This document shows, piece after piece, positions 50,101 through 62,702 of a DNA stretch of 64,000 nucleotides. Position 1 is the stretch's first letter, and the number at the start of each line of letters is the position of its first letter. The DNA is from Hydractinia symbiolongicarpus (lineage: Eukaryota > Cnidaria > Hydrozoa > Anthoathecata > Hydractiniidae): positions 24,281,501 through 24,345,500 of the forward strand of contig NC_079881.1 of the NCBI RefSeq assembly GCF_029227915.1. The letters are read 5' to 3'. A program made the translations under genes and the position numbers. The notes beneath the pieces were generated by a model. It had not been told where the DNA came from. It worked only from the letters and a program-made list of their open reading frames with translations, and did no database searches.

Positions 50101-52075
50101 CGGAACTCAGCGATTACACTGGGCGCTGTGGTAGCGCGTCATTTTAAAATTTAGGTAAATCAGTCAATTTTACTGTGGGATCAATCCTAGCCGTTAGCGC
50201 GCGCTGAGTAAATAGGAACAGTTTCCAAAACTAAATTTCATTGAATTTCTAGTGGTAAAAATTCGTTTGAGTTCCAACGGTTGCGTCACATTTTCGTACC
50301 AACATGTATATAGGGATGTTTTTCTGATATTACTAGGTTGCATCGCTTTTAACAGTGAAACGATTGACTGTGGCACTTAAATGAACTGATTTTGGACTGT
50401 GACCTTATAAGTGTGATAAGTGAGACAATTGGACTCCAAGAAGTAACATTCCTCATAATTTGACATGATTGCCGAAACTCAGCGATTACATTGGGCGCTG
50501 TGGTAGCGCTTCATTTAAGAATTAAGAAAAGAAAGTCATTTTTTACTGTGGGACCAATCCTAGCCGTTAGCGCGCGCTGAAGAAATAGCGACGAGTTCAA
50601 AAGCTACATTTCATCGACTTACTAACGGTGTCAGTCCGTTTGAGTTACAACAGTTGCGTCACATATTCGTACCAACATGTAGTTAGTGATTTTTTTCCGA
50701 TATTACTAAGTTGTATCGCTTTTAACAGTAAAACGATTGCCTGTGGAACTTAATTGAACTAACTTTGGACTGAGACCTTATAAATGTCATAAGTGAGTCA
50801 ACTGGACTCCAAGAAATAACATTTTTCTTAATTTGACATGATTGCTGGAACTCAGCGATTACACTGGGCGCTGTGGTAGCGCTTCATTTAAAAATTTAGG
50901 TAAATCAGTCAATTTTACTGTGGGATCAATCCTAGCCGTTAGCGCGCGCTGAATAAATAGGAACAGTTTCCAAAACTACATTTCATTGAATTTCTAGCGG
51001 TATAAATCCGTTTGAGTTACAACGGTTGCGTCACATATTTGTAACAACATGTATTTAGCGATAGTGTTCGGATATTACTAGGCTGCATCGCTTTTAACAG
51101 TGAAACGTTTGACTGTGGGACTTAATTGAACTGATTGTAGACTTTGACCTTATAAATGAGACAATTGGACCCCAAGAAATAACATTCTTCTTAATTTGAC
51201 GTGATTGCCGGAATTCAGCGCTTGCACTGGACGCTGTGGTAGCGCTTCATTTAAAAATTTAGATAAATAAGTCATTCTTTACCGTAGGACGAATCCTAGC
51301 CGTTATCGGGCGCAGAAGAAATAGCGACAGTTTCCAAAACCGCACTTCATTGACTTTCTACCGGTATCAATCAACTTCAGTTACAACGGTTGCGTGACAT
51401 ATGCGTACAAACTTGTATTTAGCCATATTTTTTTCATATTACTAGGTTGTATCGATTTTATCAGTGAAACGATTGACTGTGGCACTTAAATGAACTGGTT
51501 TTGGACTGTGACCTTATAAATGTGATAAATGAGCCAATTAGACACCCAGAAATAACAATCCTCTTAATTTGACATGATTGATGGAATTCCACGATTACAA
51601 TGGGCGCTGTGGTAGCGCTTCATTTAAAAACTTAGATAAATAAGTCATTTCTTACTGTGGGACCAATCCTGGCCGTTAGCACGCGATGAATAAATAGGAA
51701 CAGTTTCCAAAACTACATGTCATTGACTTTCTAGCGGTATAAATCCGTTTGAGTTACAACGGTTGCGTCACATAATCGTACCAACATATATTTCGCGATA
51801 GTGTTCGGATATTACTAGGTTGCGTCGCTTTTACCAGTGAAACGTTTGACTGAGGGTCTTAATTGAACTGATTTTGGACTTTGACCTTATAAATGTGATA
51901 AATAAGCCAGTTTGACTTCAAGAAATAACGTTGATCTTAATTTGACATGATTGCTGGAACTCAACGATTACACTGGGTGCTGTGGTAGCACTTTATTTGA
52001 AAATTAAGATAAATAAACAATTTTTTACTGTGGGACCAATCCTAGCCGTTAGTTCGTACTGAAGAAGTAGAGACA
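47155..52075 (+). repeat. HOR, period 2,227 bp (6 units), ~2.2 copies
   Basis: Anchors 47200, 47573, 47945, 48318, 48690 and 49054 pair with 49427, 49800, 50172, 50545, 50917 and 51281, and a third start follows at 51654 and 52027. The copies share very specific variants such as GCGCGTCATTTAAAA, TTTGTAACAACATG and GGACGCTGTGG. Divergence is low by eye. The SINE-linked AGCACGCGATGAATAAA subtype occurs at each period start, but here without a SINE after it. Confidence 0.88.
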
Positions 52076-53179
52076 GTTTCCAAAACTACCTTTCATTGAC
52101 TTTCTAACTGTGTCAATCGGTTTGAGTTACAACAGTTGCGTCACATAGTCGTACCAACATGTAGTTAGTGATTTTTTTCCGATATTACTAAGTTGTATCG
52201 CTTTTAACATTGAAACGATTTCCTGTGGAATTTAATTGAACTAACTTTAGACTGTGACCTTATAAATGTGAAAGTGAGACAATTGGACTCCAAGAAATAA
52301 CATTCTTCTTAATTTGACGTGATTGCCAGAACTCAGCGATTACACTGGGCACTGTGATAGTGCTTCATTTAAAAATTTAGATAGATAATTCATTCTTTAC
52401 TGTGGGACCAATCCAAGACGTTATCGCGCGCTGAAGAAATAGCAACAGTTTCAAAAACTACATTTCATTGACTTGCTAACGGTGTCAGTCATTTTGAGTT
52501 ACAATGGTTGTGTCACATATTCGTACTAACATGTATTTAGCGATAGTGTTCGGATATTACTAGGTTGCATCGCTTTTACCAGTGAAACGTTTAAATGAGG
52601 GACTTAATTGAACTGATTTTGGACTTTGACCTTATAAATGTGATAAATAAGCCAGTTTGACTTCAAGAAATAACGTTGATCTTAATTTGACATGATTGCT
52701 GGAACTCAGCGATTACACTGGGTGCTGTGGTAGCACTTTATTTGAAAATTAAGATAAATAAACCATTTTTTACTGTGGGACCAATTCTAGCCGTTAGTTC
52801 GTGCTGAAGAAGTAGAGACAGTTTCCAAAACTACCTTTCATTGACTTTCTAACTGTGTCAATCGGTTTGAGTTACAACGGTTGCGTCACATAGTCGTACC
52901 AACATGTAGTTAGTGATTTTTTTCCGATATTACTAAGTTGTATCGCTTTTAACATTGAAACGATTTCCTGTGGAATTTAATTGAACTAACTTTAGAATGT
53001 GACCTTATAAATGTGAAAGTGAGACAATTGGACTCCAAGAAATAACATTCTTCTTAATTTGACGTGATTGCCAGAACTCAGCGATTACACTGGGCGCTGT
53101 GATAGTGCTTCATTTAAAAATTTAGATAGATAATTCATTCTTTACTGTGGGACCAATCCAAGCCGTTATCGCGCGCTGA

Positions 53180-55405
53180 AGAAATAGCAACAGTTTCAAA
53201 AACTACATTTCATTGACTTAATAACGGTGTCAGTCATTTTGAGTTACAATGGTTGTGTCACATATTCGTACTAACATGTATTTAGCAATACTGTTCGGAT
53301 ATTACTAGGTTGCATCGCTTTTACCAGTGAAACGTTTGACTGTGGGACTTAATTGAACTGATTGTAGACTTTGACCTTATAAATGTGATAAATAAGCCAG
53401 TTTGACTTCAAGAAATAACGTTGATCTTAATTTGACATGATTGCTGGAACTCAGCGATTACCCTGGGTGCTGTGGTGGCACTTTATTTGAAAATTAAGAT
53501 AAATAAACCATTTTTTACTGTGGGACCAATCCTAGCCATTAGTTCGTGCTGAAGAAGTAGAGACAGTTTCCAAAACTACATTTCATTGACTTTCTAACGG
53601 TGTCAATCCGTTTGAGTTACAACGGTTGCGTCACATAGTCGTACCAACATGTAGTTAGTGATTTTTTTCCGATATTACTAAGTTGTATCGCTTTAAACAT
53701 TGAAACGATTTCCTGTGGAATTTAATTGAACTAACTTTGGACTGTGACCTTATAAATGTCATAAGTGAGTCAACTGGACTGCAAGAAATAACATTATTCT
53801 TAATTTGACGTGATTGCCGGAACTCAGCGATTACAGTGGGCGCTGTGATAGTGCTTCATTTAAAAATTTAGATAGATAATTCAATTTTTACTGTGGGACC
53901 AATCCTAGCCGTTTTCGCGCGTGGAAGAAATAGCAACAGTTTCAAAAACTACATTTCATTGACTTGCTAACGGTGTAAGACCGTTTGAGTTACAATGGTT
54001 GGGTCACATATTCGTACTAACATGTATTTAGCGATATTTTTCTGATATTACTAGGTTGAATCGCTTTTAACAGTCAAACGATTGACTGTGGGACTTAATT
54101 GAACTAACTTTGGACTGTGACCTGATAAATGTGATAAATGAGGCAATAGAATCCCAAAAATTAACAATCTTCTTAATTTGACATGATTGCCGAAACTCAG
54201 CGATTACATTGGGCGCTGTGGTAGCGCTTCATTTAAAAATTAAGAAAAGAAAGTCATTTTTTACAGTGGGACCAATCCTAGCCGTTAGCGCGCGCTGAAG
54301 AAATAGCAACAGTTTCAAAAACTACATTTCATTGACTTAATAACGGTGTCAGTCATTTTGAGTTACAATGGTTGTGTCACATATTCGTACTAACATGTAT
54401 TTAGCAATACTGTTCGGATATTACTAGGTTGCATCGCTTTTACCAGTGAAACGTTTGACTGTGGGACTTAATTGAACTGATTGTAGACTTTGACCTTATA
54501 AATGTGATAAATAAGCCAGTTTGACTTCAAGAAATAACGTTGATCTTAATTTGACATGATTGCTGGAACTCAGCGATTACCCTGGGTGCTGTGGTGGCAC
54601 TTTATTTGAAAATTAAGATAAATAAACCATTTTTTACTGTGGGACCATCCTAGCCATTAGTTCGTGCTGAAGAAGTAGAGACAGTTTCCAAAACTACATT
54701 TCATTGACTTTCTAACGGTGTCAATCCGTTTGAGTTACAACGGTTGCGTCACATAGTCGTACCAACATGTAGTTAGTGATTTTTTTCCGATATTACTAAG
54801 TTGTATCGCTTTAAACATTGAAACGATTTCCTGTGGAATTTAATTGAACTAACTTTGGACTGTGACCTTATAAATGTCATAAGTGAGTCAACTGGACTGC
54901 AAGAAATAACATTATTCTTAATTTGACGTGATTGCCGGAACTCAGCGATTACAGTGGGCGCTGTGATAGTGCTTCATTTAAAAATTTAGATAGATAATTC
55001 AATTTTTACTGTGGGACCAATCCTAGCCGTTTTCGCGAGTGGAAGAAATAGCAACAGTTTCAAAAACTACATTTCATTGACTTGCTAACGGTGTAAGACC
55101 GTTTGAGTTACAATGGTTGGGTCACATATTCGTACTAACATGTATTTAGCGATATTTTTCTGATATTACTAGGTTGAATCGCTTTTAACAGTCAAACGAT
55201 TGACTGTGGGACTTAATTGAACTAACTTTGGACTGTGACCTGATAAATGTGATAAATGAGGCAATAGAATCCCAAAAATTAACAATCTTCTTAATTTGAC
55301 ATGATTGCCGAAACTCAGCGATTACATTGGGCGCTGTGGTAGCGCTTCATTTAAAAATTAAGAAAAGAAAGTCATTTTTTACAGTGGGACCAATCCTAGC
55401 CGTTA
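53180..55405 (+). repeat. Tandem duplication, period 1,118/1,119 bp (3 units)
   Basis: Anchors 53144, 53517, 53890 and 54263 pair with 54263, 54636, 55008 and 55381. Both copies carry ACTTAATAACGG, ATACTGTTCGG, GGTGGCACTTT and TAAGACCGTTTG. Copy 2 has lost one A just after the anchor at 54636 (GGGACCATCC). The junction is at about 54290-54305, inside GCGCGCTGAAGAAATAGC, common to both parent units. Confidence 0.88.
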
Positions 55406-56126
55406 GCGCGCGCTGAAGAAATAGCGACGGGTTCAAATACTACATTTCATTGAATTTCTAACGGTGTCAGTCCGTTTGAGTTACAACGGTTGGGTCACAT
55501 TTTCGTACTAACATGTATTTACCGATATTTTTTTGATATTACTAGGTTGAATCGCTTTTAACAGTCAAACGATTGACTGTGGGACTTAATTGAACTAACT
55601 TTGAACTGTGACCTGATAAATGTGATAACTGAGGCAATAGGATCCCAAGAATTAACATTCTTCTTAATTTGACGTGATTGATGGAATTCAGCGATTACAC
55701 TGGGCGCTGTGGTAGCGCTTCATTTAAAAATTTAGATAAATAAGTCATTTCTTACTGTGGGACCAATCCTGGCCGTTAGTTCGCGCTGAAGAAGTAGAGA
55801 AAGTTTCCAAAACTACATTTCATTGACTTTCTAACGGTGTCAATCTGTTTAAGTTACAACGGTTTCGTCACATATTCGTACCAACATGTGTTTAGATATC
55901 TTTTTCCGATATTACTATGTTGTATCGCTTTTAACAGTGAAACGATTGACTATGGGACTTATTTGAACTCATTCTGGACTGTGACTTTATAAATGTGATA
56001 AGTGAGCCCACTGGATCCCAAGAAATACCATTGTGCTTAATTTGAGGTGATTACTGGAACTCAGCGATTACACTGGGCGCTGTGGTAGCGCTTTATTTAA
56101 AAATTAAGATAAGTAAGTAATTTTTT

Positions 56127-57987
56127 ACTGTGGGACCAATCCTAGCCCTTAGTTCGCGCTGAAGAACTAGAGACAGTTTCAAAAACTGCATTTCATCGAC
56201 TTACTAACGGTGTCAGTCCGTTTGAGTTACAACAGTTGCGTCACATATTCGTATCAACATGTAGTTAGTGATTTTTCCCGATATTACTAAGTTGTATCGC
56301 TTTTAACAGTAAAACGATTGCATGTGGAACTTAATTGAACTAACTTTGGACTGAGACCTTATAAATGTCATAAGTGAGTCAACTGGACTCCAAGAAATAA
56401 CATTCTTCTTAATTTGACATGATTGCCGGAACCCAGCGATTACACTGGGCGCTGTGGTAGCGCGTCATTTAAAAATTTAGGTAAATCAGTCAATTTTACT
56501 GTGGGATCAATCCTAGCCGTTAGCGCGCGCTGAGTAAATAGGAACAGTTTCCAAAACTAAATTTCATTGAATTTCTAGTGGTAAAAATTCGTTTGAGTTC
56601 CAACGGTTGCGTCACATTTTCGTACCAACATGTATATAGGGATGTTTTTCTGATATTACTAGGTTGTATCGCTTTTAACAGTGAAACGATTGACTGTGGC
56701 ACTTAAATGAACTGATTTTGGACTGTGACCTTATAAGTGTGATAAGTGAGACAATTGGACTCCAAGAAGTAACATTCCTCATAATTTGACATGATTGCCG
56801 AAACTCAGCGATTACATTGGGCGCTGTGGTAGCGCTTCATTTAAAAATTAAGAAAAGAAAGTCATTTTTTACTGTGGGACCAATCCTAGCCGTTAGCGCG
56901 CGCTGAAGAAATAGCGACGAGTTCAAAAGCTACATTTCATCGACTTACTAACGGTGTCAGTCCGTTTGAGTTACAACAGTTGCGTCACATATTCGTACCA
57001 ACATGTAGTTAGTGATTTTTTTCCGATATTACTAAGTTGTATCGCTTTTAACAGTAAAACGATTGCCTGTGGAACTTAATTGAACTAACTTTGGACTGAG
57101 ACCTTATAAATGTCATAAGTGAGTCAACTGGACTCCAAGAAATAACATTCTTCTTAATTTGACATGATTGCCGGAACTCAGCGATTACACTGGGCGCTGT
57201 GGTAGCGCGTCATTTAAAAATTTAGGTAAATCAGTCAATTTTACTGTGGGATCAATCCTAGCCGTTAGCGCGCGCTGAGTAAATAGGAACAGTTTCCAAA
57301 ACTAAATTTCATTGAATTTCTAGTGGTAAAAATTCGTTTGAGTTCCAACGGTTGCGTCACATTTTCGTACCAACATGTATATAGGGATGTTTTTCTGATA
57401 TTACTAGGTTGTATCGCTTTTAACAGTGAAACGATTGACTGTGGCACTTAAATGAACTGATTTTGGACTGTGACCTTGTAAGTGTGATAAGTGAGACAAT
57501 TGGACTCCAAGAAGTAACATTCCTCATAATTTGACATGATTGCCGAAACTCAGCGATTATATTGGGCGCTGTGGTAGCGCTTCATTTAAAAATTAAGAAA
57601 AGAAAGTCATTTTTTACTGTGGGACCAATCCTAGCCGTTAGCGCGCGCTGAAGAAATAGCGACGAGTTCAAAAGCTACATTTCATCGACTTACTAACGGT
57701 GTCAGTCCGTTTGAGTTACAACAGTTGCGTCACATATTCGTACCAACATGTAGTTAGTGATTTTTTTCCGATATTACTAAGTTGTATCGCTTTTAACAGT
57801 AAAACGATTGCCTGTGGAACTTAATTAAACTAACTTTGGACTGAGACCTTATAAATGTCATAAGTGAGTCAACTGGACTCCAAGAAATAACATTCTTCTT
57901 AATTTGACATGATTGCTGGAACTCAGCGATTACACTGGGCGCTGTGGTAGCGCTTCATTTAAAAATTTAGGTAAATCAGTCAATTTT
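56127..57987 (+). repeat. Two-unit tandem repeats, period 745 bp
   Basis: Within the 3,280-bp HOR, anchors 56498, 56871 and 57243 pair with 57243, 57616 and 57988. Each dimer holds a CTGAGTAAATAGG type with a 60-codon minus-strand open frame (56520-56702, 57265-57447) and a GCGACGAGTTCAAAAGC type. The same pair recurs 3,280 bp downstream (59778-61267) and singly in the 2,227-bp HOR. Confidence 0.85.
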
Positions 57988-59111
57988 ACTGTGGGATCAA
58001 TCCTAGCCGTTAGCGCGCGCTGAATAAATAGGAACAGTTTCCAAAACTACATTTCATTGAATTTCTAGCGGTATAAATCCGTTTGAGTTACAACGGTTGC
58101 GTCACATATTTGTACCAACATGTATTTAGCGATAGTGTTCGGATATTACTAGGCTGCATCGCTTTTAACAGTGAAACGTTTGACTGTGGGACTTAATTGA
58201 ACTGATTGTAGACTTTGACCTTATAAATGAGACAATTGGACCCCAAGAAATAACATTCTTCTTAATTTGACGTGATTGCCGGAATTCAGCGCTTGCACTG
58301 GACGCTGTGGTAGCGCTTCATTTAAAAATTTAGATAAATAAGTCATTCTTTACCGTAGGACGAATCCTAGCCGTTATCGGGCGCAGAAGAAATAGCGACA
58401 GTTTCCAAAACCGCACTTCATTGACTTTCTACCGGTATCAATCCACTTCAGTTACAACGGTTGCGTGACATATGCGTACAAACTTGTATTTAGCCATATT
58501 TTTTTCATATTACTAGGTTGTTTCGATTTTATCAGTGAAACGATTGACTGTGGCACTTAAATGAACTGGTTTTGGACTGTGACCTTATAAATGTGATAAA
58601 TGAGCCAATTAGACACCCAGAAATAACAATCCTCTTAATTTGACATGATTGATGGAATTCCACGATTACAATGGGCGCTGTGGTAGCGCTTCATTTAAAA
58701 ACTTAGATAAATAAGTCATTTCTTACTGTGGGACCAATCCTGGCCGTTAGCACGCGATGAATAAATAGGAACAGTTTCCAAAACTACATGTCATTGACTT
58801 TCTAGCGGTATAAATCCGTTTGAGTTACAACGGTTGCGTCACATAATCGTACCAACATATATTTCGCGATAGTGTTCGGATATTACTAGGTTGCATCGCT
58901 TTTAACAGTGAAACGTTTGATTGTGGGACTTAATTGAACTGATTGTGGACTTTGACCTTATAAAAGTGATAAATAAGCCAGTTTGACTACAAGAAATAAC
59001 GTTGCTCCTAACTTGACATGATTGATGGAACTCAGCGATTACACTGGGCGCTGTTGTAGCGCTTTATTTAAAAATTAAGATAAATAAGTCATTTTTTACT
59101 GCGGGACCAAT

Positions 59112-59422
59112 TATTATAATTATTACTATTATTTACTATTATTTACCCAGGATAGGCTCATCAGTTCCTATTGGTACTCCTATCAACGAGGGTCCTGCAA
59201 AGGCGGTCCTAGCGCATTTAAAGCTCCCATTTAAGCTACGAAAGTCGTAAAAGCACAGCAATCGCTCAACTAGACAACCGCCTAAGATATCAATCCTATT
59301 CTCATGCTGAACGCTAAGCAGAAAGGATAGATTCACACTTTTATCGTCTCTGGCATGACTCGGCCAGGGTTTGAACCCAAGACCTCCCGCACTGAAAGCG
59401 AACGCTCTACCACAAGGCTATA
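59112..59422 (-). mobile_element. tRNA-derived SINE, copy 6
   Basis: About 311 bp at the same unit position, with its tail at 59112-59145 and its tRNA-like head at about 59359-59422. The right junction reads GGCTATAAGCCG rather than GGCTATCAGCCG, shared with copy 7. It keeps one short T run on the transcript strand (GTCGTAAAAGC on the plus strand). A 65-codon frame at 59139-59336 is not called a gene. Confidence 0.85.
59368..59420 (-). promoter_or_regulatory. Pol III A and B boxes of SINE copy 6
   Basis: The B box is at 59368-59377 and the A box at 59410-59420, both as in copy 1. A T5 on the transcript strand lies at 59070-59074. Confidence 0.7.
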
Positions 59423-62391
59423 AGCCGTTAGTGCGCGCTGAAGAAGTACAGACAGTTTCCAAAATAACATTTTATTGACTTTCTAACGGTGTCAGTCCGT
59501 TTGAGTTACAACAGTTGCGTCACATTTTCGTACCAACATGTAGTTAGTGATTTTTTTCCGACATTACTAAGTTGTAACGCTTTTAACAGTGAAACGATTG
59601 CCTGTGGAACTTAATTGAACTAACTTTGGACTGAGACCTTATAAATGTCATAAGTGAGTCAACTGGACTCCAAGAAATAACATTCTTCTTAATTTGACAT
59701 GATTGCCGGAACCCAGCGATTACACTGGGCGCTGTGGTAGCGCGTCATTTAAAAATTTAGGTAAATCAGTCAATTTTACTGTGGGATCAATCCTAGCCGT
59801 TAGCGCGCGCTGAGTAAATAGGAACAGTTTCCAAAACTAAATTTCATTGAATTTCTAGTGGTAAAAATTCGTTTGAGTTCCAACGGTTGCGTCACATTTT
59901 CGTACCAACATGTATATAGGGATGTTTTTCTGATATTACTAGGTTGTATCGCTTTTAACAGTGAAACGATTGACTGTGGCACTTAAATGAACTGATTTTG
60001 GACTGTGACCTTATAAGTGTGATAAGTGAGACAATTGGACTCCAAGAAGTAACATTCCTCATAATTTGACATGATTGCCGAAACTCATCGATTACATTGG
60101 GCGCTGTGGTAGCGCTTCATTTAAAAATTAAGAAAAGAAAGTCATTTTTTACTGTGGGACCAATCCTAGCCGTTAGCGCGCGCTGAAGAAATAGCGACGA
60201 GTTCAAAAGCTACATTTCATCGACTTACTAACGGTGTCAGTCCGTTTGAGTTACAACAGTTGCGTCACATATTCGTACCAACATGTAGTTAGTGATTTTT
60301 TTCCGATATTACTAAGTTGTATCGCTTTTAACAGTAAAACGATTGCCTGTGGAACTTAATTGAACTAACTTTGGACTGAGACCTTATAAATGTCATAAGT
60401 GAGTCAACTGGACTCCAAGAAATAACATTCTTCTTAATTTGACATGATTGCCGGAACTCAGCGATTACACTGGGCGCTGTGGTAGCGCGTCATTTAAAAA
60501 TTTAGGTAAATCAGTCAATTTTACTGTGGGATCAATCCTAGCCGTTAGCGCGCGCTGAGTAAATAGGAACAGTTTCCAAAACTAAATTTCATTGAATTTC
60601 TAGTGGTAAAAATTCGTTTGAGTTCCAACGGTTGCGTCACATTTTCGTACCAACATGTATATAGGGATGTTTTTCTGATATTACTAGGTTGTATCGCTTT
60701 TAACAGTGAAACGATTGACTGTGGCACTTAAATGAACTGATTTTGGACTGTGACCTTGTAAGTGTGATAAGTGAGACAATTGGACTCCAAGAAGTAACAT
60801 TCCTCATAATTTGACATGATTGCCGAAACTCAGCGATTACATTGGGCGCTGTGGTAGCGCTTCATTTAAAAATTAAGAAAAGAAAGTCATTTTTTACTGT
60901 GGGACCAATCCTAGCCGTTAGCGCGCGCTGAAGAAATAGCGACGAGTTCAAAAGCTACATTTCATCGACTTACTAACGGTGTCAGTCCGTTTGAGTTACA
61001 ACAGTTGCGTCACATATTCGTACCAACATGTAGTTAGTGATTTTTTTCCGATATTACTAAGTTGTATCGCTTTTAACAGTAAAACGATTGCCTGTGGAAC
61101 TTAATTAAACTAACTTTGGACTGAGACCTTATAAATGTCATAAGTGAGTCAACTGGACTCCAAGAAATAACATTCTTCTTAATTTGACATGATTGCTGGA
61201 ACTCAGCGATTACACTGGGCGCTGTGGTAGCGCTTCATTTAAAAATTTAGGTAAATCAGTCAATTTTACTGTGGGATCAATCCTAGCCGTTAGCGCGCGC
61301 TGAATAAATAGGAACAGTTTCCAAAACTACATTTCATTGAATTTCTAGCGGTATAAATCCGTTTGAGTTACAACGGTTGCGTCACATATTTGTACCAACA
61401 TGTATTTAGCGATAGTGTTCGGATATTACTAGGCTGCATCGCTTTTAACAGTGAAACGTTTGACTGTGGGACTTAATTGAACTGATTGTAGACTTTGACC
61501 TTATAAATGAGACAATTGGACCCCAAGAAATAACATTCTTCTTAATTTGACGTGATTGCCGGAATTCAGCGCTTGCACTGGACGCTGTGGTAGCGCTTCA
61601 TTTAAAAATTTAGATAAATAAGTCATTCTTTACCGTAGGACGAATCCTAGCCGTTATCGGGCGCAGAAGAAATAGCGACAGTTTCCAAAACCGCACTTCA
61701 TTGACTTTCTACCGGTATCAATCCACTTCAGTTACAACGGTTGCGTGACATATGCGTACAAACTTGTATTTAGCCATATTTTTTTCATATTACTAGGTTG
61801 TTTCGATTTTATCAGTGAAACGATTGACTGTGGCACTTAAATGAACTGGTTTTGGACTGTGACCTTATAAATGTGATAAATGAGCCAATTAGACACCCAG
61901 AAATAACAATCCTCTTAATTTGACATGATTGATGGAATTCCACGATTACAATGGGCGCTGTGGTAGCGCTTCATTTAAAAACTTAGATAAATAAGTCATT
62001 TCTTACTGTGGGACCAATCCTGGCCGTTAGCACGCGATGAATAAATAGGAACAGTTTCCAAAACTACATGTCATTGACTTTCTAGCGGTATAAATCCGTT
62101 TGAGTTACAACGGTTGCGTCACATAATCGTACCAACATATATTTTGCGATAGTGTTCGGATATTACTAGGTTGCATCGCTTTTAACAGTGAAACGTTTGA
62201 TTGTGGGACTTAATTGAACTGATTGTGGACTTTGACCTTATAAAAGTGATAAATAAGCCAGTTTGACTACAAGAAATAACGTTGCTCCTAACTTGACATG
62301 ATTGATGGAACTCAGCGATTACACTGGGCGCTGTTGTAGCGCTTTATTTAAAAATTAAGATAAATAAGTCATTTTTTACTGCGGGACCAAT
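59423..62391 (+). repeat. Satellite block 7
   Basis: Eight units between SINE copies 6 and 7 (anchors 59778, 60151, 60523, 60896, 61268, 61632, 62005, 62378). All belong to the second copy of the 3,280-bp HOR. Sixty-codon minus-strand frames at 59800 and 60545 duplicate those at 56520 and 57265. Confidence 0.9.
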
Positions 62392-62702
62392 TATTATAAT
62401 TATTACTATTATTTACTATTATTTACCCAGGATAGCCTCATCAGTTCCTATTGGTACTCCTATCAACGAGGGTCCTGCAAAGGCGGTCCTAGCGCATTTA
62501 AAGCTCCCATTTAAGCTACGAAAGTCGTAAAAGCACAGCAATCGCTCAACTAGACAACCGCCTAAGATATCAATCCTATTCTCATGCTGAACGCTAAGCA
62601 GAAAGGATAGATTCACACTTTTATCGTCTCTGGCATGACTCGGCCAGGGTTTGAACCCAAGACCTCCCGCACTGAAAGCGAACGCTCTACCACAAGGCTA
62701 TA
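62392..62702 (-). mobile_element. tRNA-derived SINE, copy 7
   Basis: About 311 bp, 3,280 bases after copy 6 and almost identical to it (a G/C difference near 62435). Its tail is at 62392-62425 and its head at about 62639-62702. It has the same GGCTATAAGCCG junction. Its origin is satellite duplication. The 65-codon frame (62419-62616) is not called a gene. Confidence 0.85.
62648..62700 (-). promoter_or_regulatory. Pol III A and B boxes of SINE copy 7
   Basis: The B box is at 62648-62657 and the A box at 62690-62700, both intact. A T5 on the transcript strand lies at 62350-62354. Confidence 0.7.

Larger units (their letters stand above)
44233..59111 (+). repeat. Satellite block 6 (largest without SINE)
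   Basis: Forty units between SINE copies 5 and 6. 44233-45300 resembles 62703-63100 and block 2. 45,300-47,150 is closely related to 52,050-55,700; both hold the GGTGCTGTGGTAGCAC and TAGTTCGTGC subtypes that also occur in 8.5-10 kb and at the end of the window. 47,155-52,075 is a 2,227-bp HOR, 53,180-55,405 a 1,119-bp HOR, and from 56,350 the 3,280-bp HOR begins. No unrelated sequence. Confidence 0.9.
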
